Shown: positions 35,399 to 46,098 of the stretch, piece after piece
Layout of the letters: each line of letters starts with the position of its first letter
Numbering within the stretch: position 1 is the first letter of the stretch
From: Trichobilharzia regenti
Lineage: Eukaryota; Platyhelminthes; Trematoda; Strigeidida; Schistosomatidae
DNA: 64,000 nucleotides
Assembly: GCA_944472135.2 (NCBI GenBank)
Contig: OX235263.1
Coordinates: forward strand, 32,355,379-32,419,378
Direction of reading: 5' to 3'
Notes under the pieces: model-generated
The model's database searches: none
Told to the model about the DNA's origin: nothing
What the model saw: the letters and a program-made list of their open reading frames with translations, nothing else
Translations under genes and position numbers: made by a program

Positions 35399-35829
35399 GC
35401 TGAGGATAAGGAATATATTTACTCGCCCAACTTTTCGGTTTTTCTACATCTGCAGATTTATGAAACCGTTGCAAAGTTTATTATTTTTTAAGTAATCATC
35501 GCAATAAACATTAGATTTACCCGCATCAGTCTTGATTGTTTCAATACCTCAGTTGCATGTTGCACAACTTTGAATTTAAGTAGACTGTTATGTATTCACT
35601 AGCTCTTATACTCAGATGTGTCTATGAAATGCGACGACGCACATACACAACATACACTAGTGAAAAAGTTTAATTTCAAAATATGTATCACATTAGGCAC
35701 TTTTGTTGACGAAAACATCAAAAATAATTAGCTTAAATCGAACTTTCTCAATATGTTCTGTTTGTAATGTAATCAAAGCATCAAAAAGGAAATAATGGAG
35801 ACGATTTTTAGATAAAATTGATGATACTG
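35399..35829. other. No recognisable gene
   Basis: AT-rich; nothing recognised. Confidence 0.5.
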
Positions 35830-36110
35830 AATTAGTGGTGTTATCTGAGCTGGTTGATATAATTGCGAAGCTTTCGTCACCCTTCTAAACAACATCTTCA
35901 GATCAGGTTTTAGTATAAAATGAACTCATTTAAATTATCCATGAATGATGTAACTCTACCTCCTAGTGACCATTATCACATCATTCATGGAGGGTTTGAA
36001 TGAGTTCATTCTATACTGAAATGTGAGTTAAAGATGTTGTCTAGAAGAACAATGAAAGCATCGCAATTAAACTGACCAGCTCAAAGAACACAATTAATTC
36101 AGTAATAAAG
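35830..36110. mobile_element. Palindromic Penelope-like ends without interior
   Basis: 35830-35960 and 35972-36110 are inverted copies (GAGCTGGTTGATATAATTGC against GCAATTAAACTGACCAGCTC; GAACTCATTTAAATTATCCATGAA-type inner ends). Read outward each has CTGAAGATGTTGT (mutated in the right arm), a wobble-rich stem and (C)GAAAGCTTCGCAATT, a hammerhead-like arrangement. No coding sequence lies between them. Confidence 0.65.
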
Positions 36111-36344
36111 AAAACAAGAAGGTGTACATTATGGATGCATTATTACACATCAGCTATCCCTAGACATTCACCATTATGCTCCCGCGGTTTTGATGATTCC
36201 ATATTCCCAATATTATTTCGTGAGTAATCAAAATGATCAGCTAATAAATTAATGCATTTAAAATTTGTTCGATTTGAATTTTCTACATTCATTTGTTAGT
36301 ACACACTAAAATAAGTCATTCAAACAAATTCTTTTTTGACTGCA

Positions 36345-36778
36345 TGGAGGATTTAATCATGAGCTGACATCAGTTAGAGAACCACTGGAAAACCTGGCCC
36401 TATTCAGGCAGTTAACCTGGGGTTCTAGTGGGAAGCCGTGACCAGTAGGGTACAGCAGGTTGAAGATGAGGCAGTAACTCATCGAAGAAGACATTGCGAA
36501 GTGGTCGCGCTATGTCGTGAACTGTCAGAAGTTAGAATTCAAGGACCATTGGATCGGGAATCAGTGGCTCAATGGTCTACGTGCTCGCCTTGTAACCAGA
36601 AGGTCCTGGGTTCGAATCCCGATGGGTGCGTAGTGCTGAAGAGTCCCAAACTAGGCTGACGAAACAGATGTCCAGTACTCCCAGGTTTTCCAGTGGTTCT
36701 CTAACTGATGTCAGCTCATGATTAAATCCTCCATGCAATCAAACAAAATCCCTACAAAACCAATACTTGAAAATTCTT
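36345..36778 (+). mobile_element. SM-alpha-type hammerhead SINE, complete with inverted ends (copy 7)
   Basis: The best copy. 36348-36403 and 36684-36738 are perfect or near-perfect inverted repeats (CATGGAGGATTTAATCATGA ... AAACCTGG). Between them lie the 5' extension (GGTTCTAGTGGGAAGCCGTG), the tRNA-like head (CAGTGGCTCAATGGTCTACG, then CTGGGTTCGAATCCC) and the ribozyme module. The tail after the right arm ends AAACCAATACTTGAAAATTC. A 73-codon open frame over the head is a by-product. Confidence 0.88.
36622..36675 (+). ncRNA. Hammerhead ribozyme motif with intact core
   Basis: Order seen: stem I strand (GCGTAGTG), CTGAAGA, stem II GTCCC-loop-GG(CT)GAC, GAAA, very short stem III (CAGATGT), C at the cleavage position, stem I partner CAGTAC. 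CUGANGA and GAAA are both intact, the only copy in the window where that holds. Stem II has a two-base bulge and stem I one mismatch. Such type I hammerheads with minimal stem III are known in schistosome SM-alpha repeats; they may work best as dimers. Not proven active. Confidence 0.7.
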
Positions 36779-38079
36779 TTTTATTTATCCAATCAGTTCA
36801 AGCATAAATTATTATTGATATTTAATTTTGTATTGCTTCGAAAATAATTCAGAAAGTAAAGAAAACAAAGACTTTTTTCTGATTTGAATTGGTAATGGAA
36901 CAGCTACAAGATACTGTTCGTTGATTTCAACGATTTATTACGTAACGACATAAGTGGTTAAAAGACAGGCACAAAAGATGGAAAGAGAATGAAAGGAGCA
37001 GTCTTTATCGATATGACAGATGCATTCAAGTTACACATATTTTTGATAGGACTTATAGGAGAAATTCGTAATCCATTTCACTCTTCAGCAAATCTGTGGT
37101 TGTCACTATCACTACAAATTAATAAACATTTTCATTCATGCGAATAGATTTATCGTGGCCTTCCCTTAAAATTCCATACTCTGAACAAAATTACTTTGAA
37201 GTATGCCATTAATAATAATAATAATAAGCGAAGAGTATCACAGCAAGTTTACTGACGGAGAAAACTACTCAGATATATAATAAATTACCTAGGGCATAAT
37301 TTACCATTTTGCAAACCATCTCACGAATTATATTTTACACAGTTCGAGAACATATCAACACATTTCCCCTGGAAATCAAAATTATTTATGGAACGAACGA
37401 GTGAAATAGATGCCTGGTGTTTAAACCATATCGATCTGGCTATCAAGCACTACTGTTTGATGTGAGTGGTATCCAACTAATTATGTGAGTCAATCAGCAG
37501 TACATTAGTAGTCAGTTTTTTTTTTCGAAGATATCCGAATGACTGTATAACCCATGAAATATCAAGCAAATTTTATTTAACATAAGAATTCTCTGAATAA
37601 GCCTTTGGCTCAAAATAAGGCCTAACTTCACATATAAGAATTATTTCACTTGAATAGCAAATTCAAGTGAATTTCGTAAACATTTTGCACCTAACAACAT
37701 TTCTGAAATTCACTAATCACGTTTATTCATCAGTTACGCAATGTTGGCTGATTGTCAGCCAGAGAGCATTGGGTGACACGTTATTTTATATAATCCTAAT
37801 GACCTCAGTACCGACCATTTATAATTTCACATTTAGTTTATACTGAAAAGAATTTTCGACAAGTGAAGTTAGAGAATGTGAGAAGCTGCATGTGTTCTTT
37901 TATCGTTTAGAAGACCAGGAATACACATTGAGTAATGAAAGGAACAGAAGACAACTCATCGAAGAAAAGTCCTTCTATCAACGAAGTCACCTACAGGAGT
38001 TGTACAATTCTAATTTATATATATATAATTTATATAGTTCTAATCTCTGATTATACTGTGCTTTTAAACCCGTTTCTAC
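36779..38079. other. No recognisable gene
   Basis: AT-rich with a short (AAT)n run near 37211; nothing recognised. Confidence 0.45.
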
Positions 38080-38353
38080 TTGTTGCTTCTATTTTTAGTA
38101 GGTAATCAGTTATTATCACGCCTACATGCTCCCTTTCGTGCGTTTTACTAGTGCTTTTCATGTCACCTTCACAATTGTCAAGTGGACACTCAACTACCTT
38201 GCTTCTCATCTAACAACAATCTTCAACTTTTCTAATTTCAGACTCTTACTGCTCTCATGTTAGTAACTATCACACAGATTCCCTTTATCTTCAGAAACCA
38301 CAGCAGAGTATTTGTATCCAATTTAAGTCACAGACCCGTATTGTTTAATAATT

Positions 38354-39122
38354 GACTGCTACATATCTTAGTAAATATGTAACAAAAGAAGGCAAGGCAC
38401 GAAAGCCAAAATATGTTTTTCATTGATCAAACCGCTGTTTGTATATCTACAGTTTATATTCTTTAACCAAACACTGAGTGTATAATTTCGGTTTACATCA
38501 GACGATATGAAATAGAATGTTCAAATATACATAGTATTCTGTTGGTAATGCAGTAATGAACTGTTGAAAAAGTAATCTGCCTCTAACATCAAACAGAATC
38601 TTCAAACAGATATACTGTATTCTTTTGCTAATGCCGAATTGAACTGTGGGAATATGTGAGAATAATGTTCCGTTGATACACATTGTCTGTATCACACCAC
38701 CACAAATATATATATATATTACTGAACTGCCTTTGTAGATGGCTTCGTCAATTTTCCCCTCTGAATTGTCTATTTTATTATTTAATCAAAATTCATTCCG
38801 CTCTTATCGGTATGGAAAGAATCCTGCTCCCTTTCTTTTCAATAATCTAGTAATATATTCACTCACATTGATTGATTTATAATGCTGGTTTTAAGTGATG
38901 TTTAACGCCTACTTCTAAATTAGAAGAAAATAAGCAGTCTTTCTCCTCAAATGTCAATACTTTAAGGAACAGGTAGTGTTTATTTTACAACTTTTAGTAA
39001 GCTTTAACAATTAAGAGAGTCTTAAAACGGTTTTCGAGTTCTATATCGACTGTATCTATAGGGCAGATTTCCCAAATTCAGCAGCATAGAGAAAGGCTAA
39101 GATTTCTTTTCCTACCTGTAGG
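38354..39122 (+). repeat. Segment duplicated at 47095-47860
   Basis: About 769 bp present twice in the window at roughly 99% identity, in the same orientation. It begins GACTGCTACATATCTTAGTA and ends CCTACCTGTAGG, and includes the solo LTR with its target duplication and part of the Penelope remnant. This copy lies in its natural context (the Penelope homology continues on both sides), so it is the source or nearer to it. Confidence 0.92.
38378..38704 (+). mobile_element. Solo LTR (family B), target duplication AATA
   Basis: 327 bp from TGTAACAAAAGAAGG to CACCACCACA, flanked by AATA (38374-38377 and 38705-38708). A near-identical copy, with its flanks, is at 47119-47445. Confidence 0.85.
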
Positions 39123-39340
39123 TGCTCAACTGTTGAAGTTAGTGTACTGGGAAATTCTAGCCCTTCTTCTAATTCCGCATTTCACTTCTTAGACTTTATG
39201 CTAGATAGCAGGGAGTATGGCACACTAAAATGGTCGATTTACCGAAAGCCAACTTTATCAATGGCAGTACACTGAATTCAACAGTTGGGTACCTCTAGAC
39301 AGGAAGCGAAATCTCATCCGTTCCCTATGCTCCAAATTTT

Positions 39341-40947
39341 TAAACTGTTTCTATAGGTTACAGGTATTGTATAGTATTTACTACATTAAACTATTTTGGT
39401 TTATTGATTTCTTTACTTGATACTGTTTGTCAGTACGTCGTTAATTCATCAATCATCCTATACACCTTTTCTGTGGATTTATTCTTACCTCTCTTATTTC
39501 TACAATTACCTTTTATATTATTTGTCAGTGGGAACTTGAAATCTGATAGCCTTATTAGAAATATTCGATTCTTGTTTATGTCAGTGAAGAAACTAATAAC
39601 CAGAAATATGCTATAAATAGTAAATTATTTCGGTAACTTATCAAAATAAATGACCCCACAGCACCGTGTGGTATGATGACGAGTAGTAAACTGACATGAA
39701 ATTACTGGATACTTTTTAGGTAAATTTTAACATTTAAGGGATTCTCAAAAACACCTGATTTTACAGCAGAATAAAAGAAACTCTTTGTTTCTTACAGACT
39801 AGCAGTGTAGCACTTCCATATAAATTCTAACTGTATGATTATGAAACTAATTCATCTACCTATATTATAATTTTACATTAACTAATTTTACATGTGCGTG
39901 TTGAATGATTGCCAATATATTGTTAAGCTTTGATTTTCGCTTGTTATATATATATATATATATTTATATGTATTTGGTGCGGTTTCACACATGTTCTCCT
40001 AGAGCCCTTCAAAACGTGATTTTGACAATTACCAATACATCTTTTCAAGTTTTCACTTCCCTCTTTTGATACAAAGTTTTTTGATATTTAGTCGCATACA
40101 GCGTTGGCACACCCTAGAACGTGAAAACAAGGATGTACTACACTGTTATAATCGAATCACATTTAGTACTCTAGAACAGTTAACATGTTTATGTCAGAAA
40201 TAACCATTTACATATTAGAAACCTTATCATGAAAGAGTAAGTGAATTGATTTGTTCGCTTCACCTCAATCACCTGAAATAAATCTTTCTTATACCAGGAT
40301 TGGAATCTAACTTATTGTATGAGAGCTGATGATAGCATGCAGTTGCTCAGGCTGAAGTATATGGAAGGAGATTTCAACCATGGGACCCAGTGACTGAAAG
40401 TTAAGTTCTTAAACCAATCATCAACATAAGGCCTTTCATACGTGGGACCACTGTTTAAATACTGAGTATGATATTAATGGAAAACAGTTTTATCTATCTT
40501 TTTTCAAATAAGGCTAAGAAAATTTTCAAAAAATCACCAGATGGTATCGGTAATAATGATATAGTGGATCCGATTTTCATCAGGGATCCAACAACCTCAT
40601 TACGATTAATTCTCAAGATCATCTAAATGGATCAGAGTTTCATGAAATAATAATGATCTTCTTGATCAGATTTCATCTGCACTGTCAAACTGTACTTAGT
40701 AAACACGGAGGTATGATATAACATTTACACTAGGTACTGTTAAACATCCATAAACTCAGAAAGTGAAATCATGACTACCCTTCTCTAGCGAAAACCATAA
40801 TTCTCTATCATAATGAAAAGTTACAAATCACTTACAATTTTTGAGTTTTCGTCCATGTTTCGCTAATATTTAATCTTATTGATAAATTTAGTATGATTTG
40901 AAATAAAATGGAGTATTTAGTGGGACGGCAAGTCTTATCCACACACA

Positions 40948-40992
<45 letters not shown>

Positions 40993-41194
40993 TATAACCG
41001 TAAATGGGCGTAATTTGAAATTTGATCTATTTCCCCATATGTGAGAAGATAAAAGCAGATCGATGGCACTCATTCACATGTTATTATCGACGACATCGAA
41101 GGATGTCAGCTTAATATCTGTTTATTTATGATGACAGATTTCAAATGACAGGTTCTTTTGTAATCGAATCAATGTCTACAGATGGTTTTATATT
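39341..41194. other. No recognisable gene
   Basis: AT-rich with (TA)n at about 39944-39966 and (CA)n(TA)n at about 40940-40989. Nothing else recognised. Confidence 0.45.
40940..40989. repeat. (CA)n(TA)n microsatellite
   Basis: ACACACACAC followed by about 20 TA units. Confidence 0.9.
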
Positions 41195-41269
41195 TCGAAA
41201 AAAACTGATTGAAATATTTGTAAATAATTATATTTGTAAAATCTCAGCGAAAGTGAAACGATTAATTCC

Positions 41270-41330
41270 AACGTTTCGTTCGGCAATCTGGTCCGAGATT
41301 CTTCAAGGAAATTAATTGAAGTTAACAGAG
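41270..41330 (-). ncRNA. Hammerhead-like motif in a Penelope arm
   Basis: The minus strand reads ATTAATTTCC, TTGAAGA, A, stem-loop TCTCGG...CCGAAC, GAAA, CGTT, GGAATTAAT. The flanking strands pair over nine base pairs with one bulged U. The core is one substitution away from CUGAAGA and has an extra A before stem II. The bases after GAA form the palindrome ACGU. Hammerheads are reported in Penelope-like elements; this copy is probably inactive. Confidence 0.45.
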
Positions 41331-41504
41331 GTTTATATACAAAAAGACATCTCTTGTTTCTAGAAACTTTGTCCAGTCATATGAGTCATGAAACAGGTAT
41401 CAACATTAATAATATAAAAAACTGTATGAACTGTGATCAAAATTTGGCAACAGATTTTCAAAATTAGTCTACTTTTGTTATTACGAGTAGACCAAGGATT
41501 GATA

Positions 41505-41700
41505 TCAATTAGAGAACCATTGAAAACCAGGGAGTACTGGAAAGCTGTTTCATCCTAGTTTGGGAATCATCGGCAGTAAGCACCCAGTGGAGTTCGAACC
41601 CAGGACCTTCCGGTTACAAGGCAAGCTTGTATACCATTCAGCCACTGGGACCTGATTCAATGGCTTATGAATTCTAATTTCTACCGATTCAGGTTTGTTA
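41505..41700 (-). mobile_element. SM-alpha-type hammerhead SINE (copy 8)
   Basis: The minus strand has the head (GGTCCCAGTGGCTGAATGG, CCTGGGTTCGAACTCC), ribozyme module (TTACTGCCGATGATTCCC, AAACTAGGATGAAACAGC, TTTCCAGTACTCC) and the start of the tail, then stops. The first core strand has U4 changed to C, the rest is intact. Confidence 0.85.
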
Positions 41701-41949
41701 AATAATTTAAACATAGTCTACTTTTCATCAGATTACGTTAAACTAAAAGTTTATCGTCGTAGATAGCTAAATATGAAAATATATGTGTGTATATACACTA
41801 AACAATGGTTTGTGTGTATGTGTGCGTGAGTAAACAGTCATAAAACATTTGCTAGCCTCTCCATAAAAAGAATTTCGACCATTTTTTATTTATTAATCAG
41901 GATTCAACATGCATCAGCTAACATCACACCTTCATGTCTGTTCAAACTG

Positions 41950-42440
41950 TTAGGATTCACTCAAATATGCAGGGCTTCTGCAGTAAGTCTTTGTTTATAC
42001 GAACCAAAACCTTTCTGTAGTACCTTAGTCTTATCAAGTTGATTTTGTGTCCCATTTCTATCGAATGCAGTGCAATCGCTGATCTGTTTTCTAACTTCCT
42101 TAAGTCTCCAGAGGTCTTTGGAACCACATTTAGACACTGTTTATGCTCCTTCACTCTTGTATCCACCTGTCTGGAAGTTTCTGCTACATAAACGTGTCAC
42201 ATTCCCCAAAATTGATCTGGTACACACAATCCTGTTGGTTTTCTTCTTCTATTTTATCCCTAATCTTCACCAGTGATGAGCGTAATGTGTTAGTTGCGCG
42301 AAAATACACTCTTATGTCATGATCGATAAGGATTCGCTTTACCTCATCCGATGTTTCTTTGCTGTAAGGAATCACTGCTGTTCTAACCCAATCCTTAGCC
42401 AGACGTTTCGATTCATCCTTATCTGCACATTTTAAATAAC
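41950..42440 (-). pseudogene. Penelope-like linker, GIY-YIG and tail remnant
   Basis: Minus strand: WVRTAVIPYSKETSDEVKRI, VYFRATNTLRSSLVKIRDKI, then QDCVYQINFGECDTF (family: GVVYKI-C-C---YIGET), a frameshift, RVKEHKQC and AIALHSIEMGHKINL. This block order (IPY...SE.I.RIL, TLRS.LV..KD, GIY-YIG, H) identifies the endonuclease half. Two frames, a stop after CDTFM. Confidence 0.75.
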
Positions 42441-42620
42441 TTTTTATGAAGGCATTAGGACCAGATTACCAGACGAAACATTGGAATTAATCATTTCAAT
42501 TTCGCTGAGATTTTACAAATATAATTTTTTTATAAATGTCTACTTCTCACTCGGTGAACAATTATTCTCGAACTATTCGGTCAAATCTTGATCACAGTTC
42601 ATATGAACTGATTGAAATAC

Positions 42621-45608
42621 TTGCATGGCGTGTGCTACTAACAAGATTTATAAGCAGTATGTATATACAGAGGTATAAATATAAATCTAGAAAAATATAA
42701 AACAGAAGAGGGATGGATTATAATGGAGAACAGAAGAAATGAACCATGCTTAGTAAACAACACAAAAAACCTGAAAGGAAGGCAGAGAAGTACAATACAA
42801 CAGACAAAAATGGCTAAATACCAGTGACACGTGCAAATTAGACTTCTGAAATATGTTATACGTATTTTACCGATATCCGCAAATCGTGCGGACAACAAAT
42901 AATTCCGATGTTATATACAGCTTTTTGTTACATTTGTACTAAATGTTTACAACGGGAGTCATCTCGCCCTATAATCAACTAATTGTTAACATTTCATTCG
43001 TTTTCATCGTCTGAGTTACTCCTTGAATTCACTTCAAACAATATAGAAAACAGGATAATTTAAAACGCTTTCACTCATAAGATATTAAATAGTTAAGATA
43101 ATTAGATGATATTAAATTCAGATCTATCACTACCAAGCAGTCATTGTGGTTTATAACTCCACTCATGTTTTGCTCACTTATGATGACCATCAAGTCTATA
43201 ATCACATGTTTCAACATGCAACTGGATGAACTAAATACTTCATTCTGTACCTGTATGAATACAGTAAGCCAGTAAGTTACATAAGAAGAGATAAATTGTG
43301 ACCGATTAGTTATCGTCTAAGCTGGTTGTTTTAGTAAGGAGCAACATTCTACACAGTATTCATCCATATCAATGATTCCATCGTAAAACTACTAGTATTT
43401 TATAAAGTTATATTAAAAGGCTGCATGACACACTTATTTAGTGAGTATATTCATAGGTCTACTGTCTTCTACTGTTTGTCTTAAAATAATGCCTTCCGTA
43501 ACGTCTCAATTTCTCTCTTAGGATGAATACACCTGATGCGATAGTTGAAAATCATCAGCTTAACGAGTGAAATGTGTTTCAGTAGGTTCAAAAGAAAAAC
43601 ATAGTGTTGTTATGTATTTAACTGAAGTCATTTGGTATTAATTATTAACTGGAAATCACACATTTGAGTAGAGCTAAATAAGTTGTATTAATTACCTTGA
43701 ACTTCTAGTTTAATAGTACTTCAGTTGTTTTGAATTTTCTTGTTTCACGTATTTTATTTGAATTTCTGTTGAAGCTATTCTCAACACAAATTAAACTTAT
43801 CCAAATATTTCATTCTGAAGGCATATCCTCTTGTTGCGGTAAATAATTCCCCTAAATTATCTGCCACAGCATTCATCACTGAACATTGGATGTTGACCCT
43901 CATTGCTTAAGTCAACTTGTTTGGGTGAAGGCTTCTGGTCAAGCCTTCACACCATTTGGTACGCCGTAGTGTCACATTCGTTCGTTCGTGCACGATCCCT
44001 AGCTAGCTAAGCAATCATCTAGCACTCCGATTTGGTCCCGAAACATATCTCGTAATTTGGACGATCAAATATTTTCTTTTTGCTTTTCCTTTGGTCTACG
44101 CGAAACGAATACTATAGAAGTTGTGGGTATTAGATCTTGTGTAAGTATACTTCGTACTATCCGTGAACGTCAATACCGTCAGCCTCTAAACTGTCAATTT
44201 TTACTATCGATTTGTTAGAAATGTCATTTTGTAGTTTAACTGTAATTATTTATGATTCCGTCTTGTTTAATCTCATTGTTTTGTGCTGTTGTTATTCTCA
44301 TGGTAGATTTCTTTTTTAACGGTAATCTAAGCAAGCCCAATACTTTTTAACTCATTTATATGAATGATGTAACTAGATACGTTAAGCCGGTGCACGTAAA
44401 AATTTCAAAGTAGAAGATATACTTCTGTTTTCACACAGAACACCTTATGAGTAATTTTATGTGTTAATTGAAATTTTACCGAAATTATATCTAGTGCATC
44501 TAGTAAATACAGTGAAAACAGCAGTACCAACTGGGATTTAGATACAAACAGTAACAAATGCGGTTAATTTTATGGTCGAAATGGTGAGCTGAAGCTTAGG
44601 CACGGCATTAACCACATGTTTAACACTTGAGCTTCTTGATAAAAAAGTATAAAGTTTACGTGTCTCCTTATGTTCTCAGAAATGCAAGGCAGTACACGAA
44701 TACTATGTAACACAAAGTGTAACAAATTCTTTTCCGTGCTACTACAGTGCCCATGAAAAAACAGAGTTGTTAACTCGTATTTCTTCTACCAGGAATTAAC
44801 TTCAAACTATCAGTTTTTGTATATCTGTGACGTCTGGAACAATGCGATTGTGAAGTTTTTGTTAGATGTTAAAAATGCAAACATTGCACATAAATTTTGT
44901 TTAAAACCATTCATTGTAAAATACATATAACTTTGGAGTACAATCTAAAATACAGTGTACTGCTGGACGCTTCGTCTTCTCACTGGTCCATACTGTCTAC
45001 TTGCTTCATTACTAACCGTGTTGTGTCCTTTGGATTTTGCAGGAACCTACTATCCTCATACGAAGACTATTCTATAACTGGTGAACACCTTCTACTAGTA
45101 TACACGACTCCAGTGGTGAACACTTCTTTGGAATGTATTGATAATTTGTAGCAGCGGACTTTAACTGTATCACCAGGTAACCATTAATTTACATAACTCG
45201 TTAACTGTATTTTACTAATATACTGTTACAATTTTATTTCATTGACTTAGATTTGTATTCTAATATTTGTTCCGTTACAGAGCTCGCTATTAAGTCCCCT
45301 ACAAATATCCTAATCGAAACAGAATTAGTCGGTAATACCCACTGATCAGGTATTATTTGATAAATAATTAATTTTTGCCACATAAACAAGTCATTGACAG
45401 TGAGGTGTGAAGTAACAGTAATCCCAGGTAGAATGTATACAAAATAAATTAGGTGAATACGGGGTACACGTAATCGAATAACGCTCATTGTTATATTTCT
45501 GCATTTTACTATCCACGGATAACTCCAGACAACGTGTGTTTGACGATGCATTTTAAATATTTCAGTGCGGTTTCAAGCCTATAGGAATAGCCGATAAGAA
45601 ATTTAAAG
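42621..45608. other. No recognisable gene
   Basis: About 3 kb without a motif I recognise; short frames only. A perfect 10-bp stem hairpin lies at 43926-43951. Confidence 0.45.
43926..43951. repeat. Perfect short hairpin
   Basis: GTGAAGGCTT and AAGCCTTCAC flank a six-base loop. No promoter or gene next to it suggests a role. Confidence 0.6.
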
Positions 45609-45665
45609 AGGTTTGTAGAACTCATAACTCTCCTCATTCAAAGACCTCTTACTAGGAGTAGAAAC

Positions 45666-45965
45666 TGTAGTCCGCTTTACTAACTGTAAACATGCTTTTT
45701 AATCTAATTTGTTTACTTTTATTATATGTGTATACAGACCGATTTTACATGTACTTCGCAAAAATTGTCAATTTACTTTTGAACATTACCTTGACACAAT
45801 TTCGAATTTCGACTACGGCTATAATACACGGTTGTACTCTTCGCAAGTGCCTTTTGTTTTTACGTTGTGGGCGTTGAGTGGCCACAACGTTTGCGCACAT
45901 TAATGAAAGTGAAGAAGTACTAGAATATACGTGTACGCAAGTTTAGTCAAATAACGCACGCAACA
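45666..45965 (+). repeat. Upstream LTR of the chimeric element
   Basis: TGTAGTCCGCTTTACTAACT to GCACGCAACA, 300 bp. Clearly related to the LTRs at 22007/25780 (shared ACATGCTTTTTAATC, GAAGAAGTACTAGAATATAC, GTGTAC(G/A)C) but a separate subfamily. Confidence 0.92.
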
Positions 45966-46085
45966 AATTGGTGAGCCCGAAACAAATTGGTGACCTCGAC
46001 GATAACTTGTTGACTCCAACAACAACTTGTTCACCGCGACGGTATTTTGTTAACCCTGACGACAACTTGTTCACCACGGCGCATC
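45966..46085 (+). repeat. Tandem primer-binding-site-like repeats
   Basis: About six imperfect units of 20 bases, each a variant of AACAAATTGGTGACCTCGAC or ACAACTTGTTCACCGCGACG. One unit (TTGGTGACCTCGACG) matches the complement of an animal tRNA-Trp 3' end at nearly every position, in agreement with the primer reported for this clade. The minus-strand relative at 25779 has only about two units. Confidence 0.7.
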
Positions 46086-46098
46086 ATTACACTTGCTG

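Larger units (their letters stand above)
38080..39340 (+). mobile_element. Penelope-like remnant interrupted by a solo LTR
   Basis: 38090-38377 is similar to 1640-1930 of the first Penelope-like element (its 3' untranslated part and arm), and the match resumes at 38705 after the LTR. At about 39120-39340 sequence in shifting frames reads FHFLDFMLDSREYGTLKWSIYRKPT and QYTEFNSWVPLDRKRNLIRSL, which follow the catalytic box in Penelope-type RTs. Element remains of at least two insertions are present. Confidence 0.6.
41195..42620 (-). mobile_element. Penelope-like element with inverted arms, carrying a SINE
   Basis: 41195-41330 and 42450-42615 are inverted copies, sharing CTGATTGAAATA, TATATTTGTAAAATCTCAGC and GAATTAATC around ACGAAAC(G/A)TTGG. 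The interior, on the minus strand, encodes a nuclease/tail remnant (41950-42440). A SINE copy sits in the interior at 41505-41700. Length and arms are as expected for a 5'-truncated Penelope-like insertion with inverted pseudo-LTRs. Confidence 0.7.

Noticed and set aside
38354..39122. Simple segmental duplication as the explanation for the 766-bp copy
   Set aside because: The second copy is bounded exactly by retroelement gag and pre-LTR sequence, which fits capture by the element better than duplication of a chromosomal block.
45692..45903. Two small frames (61 and 64 codons), both repeated at 47934-48145
   Set aside because: They lie in the LTRs and repeat only because the LTR does; no start context or domain.
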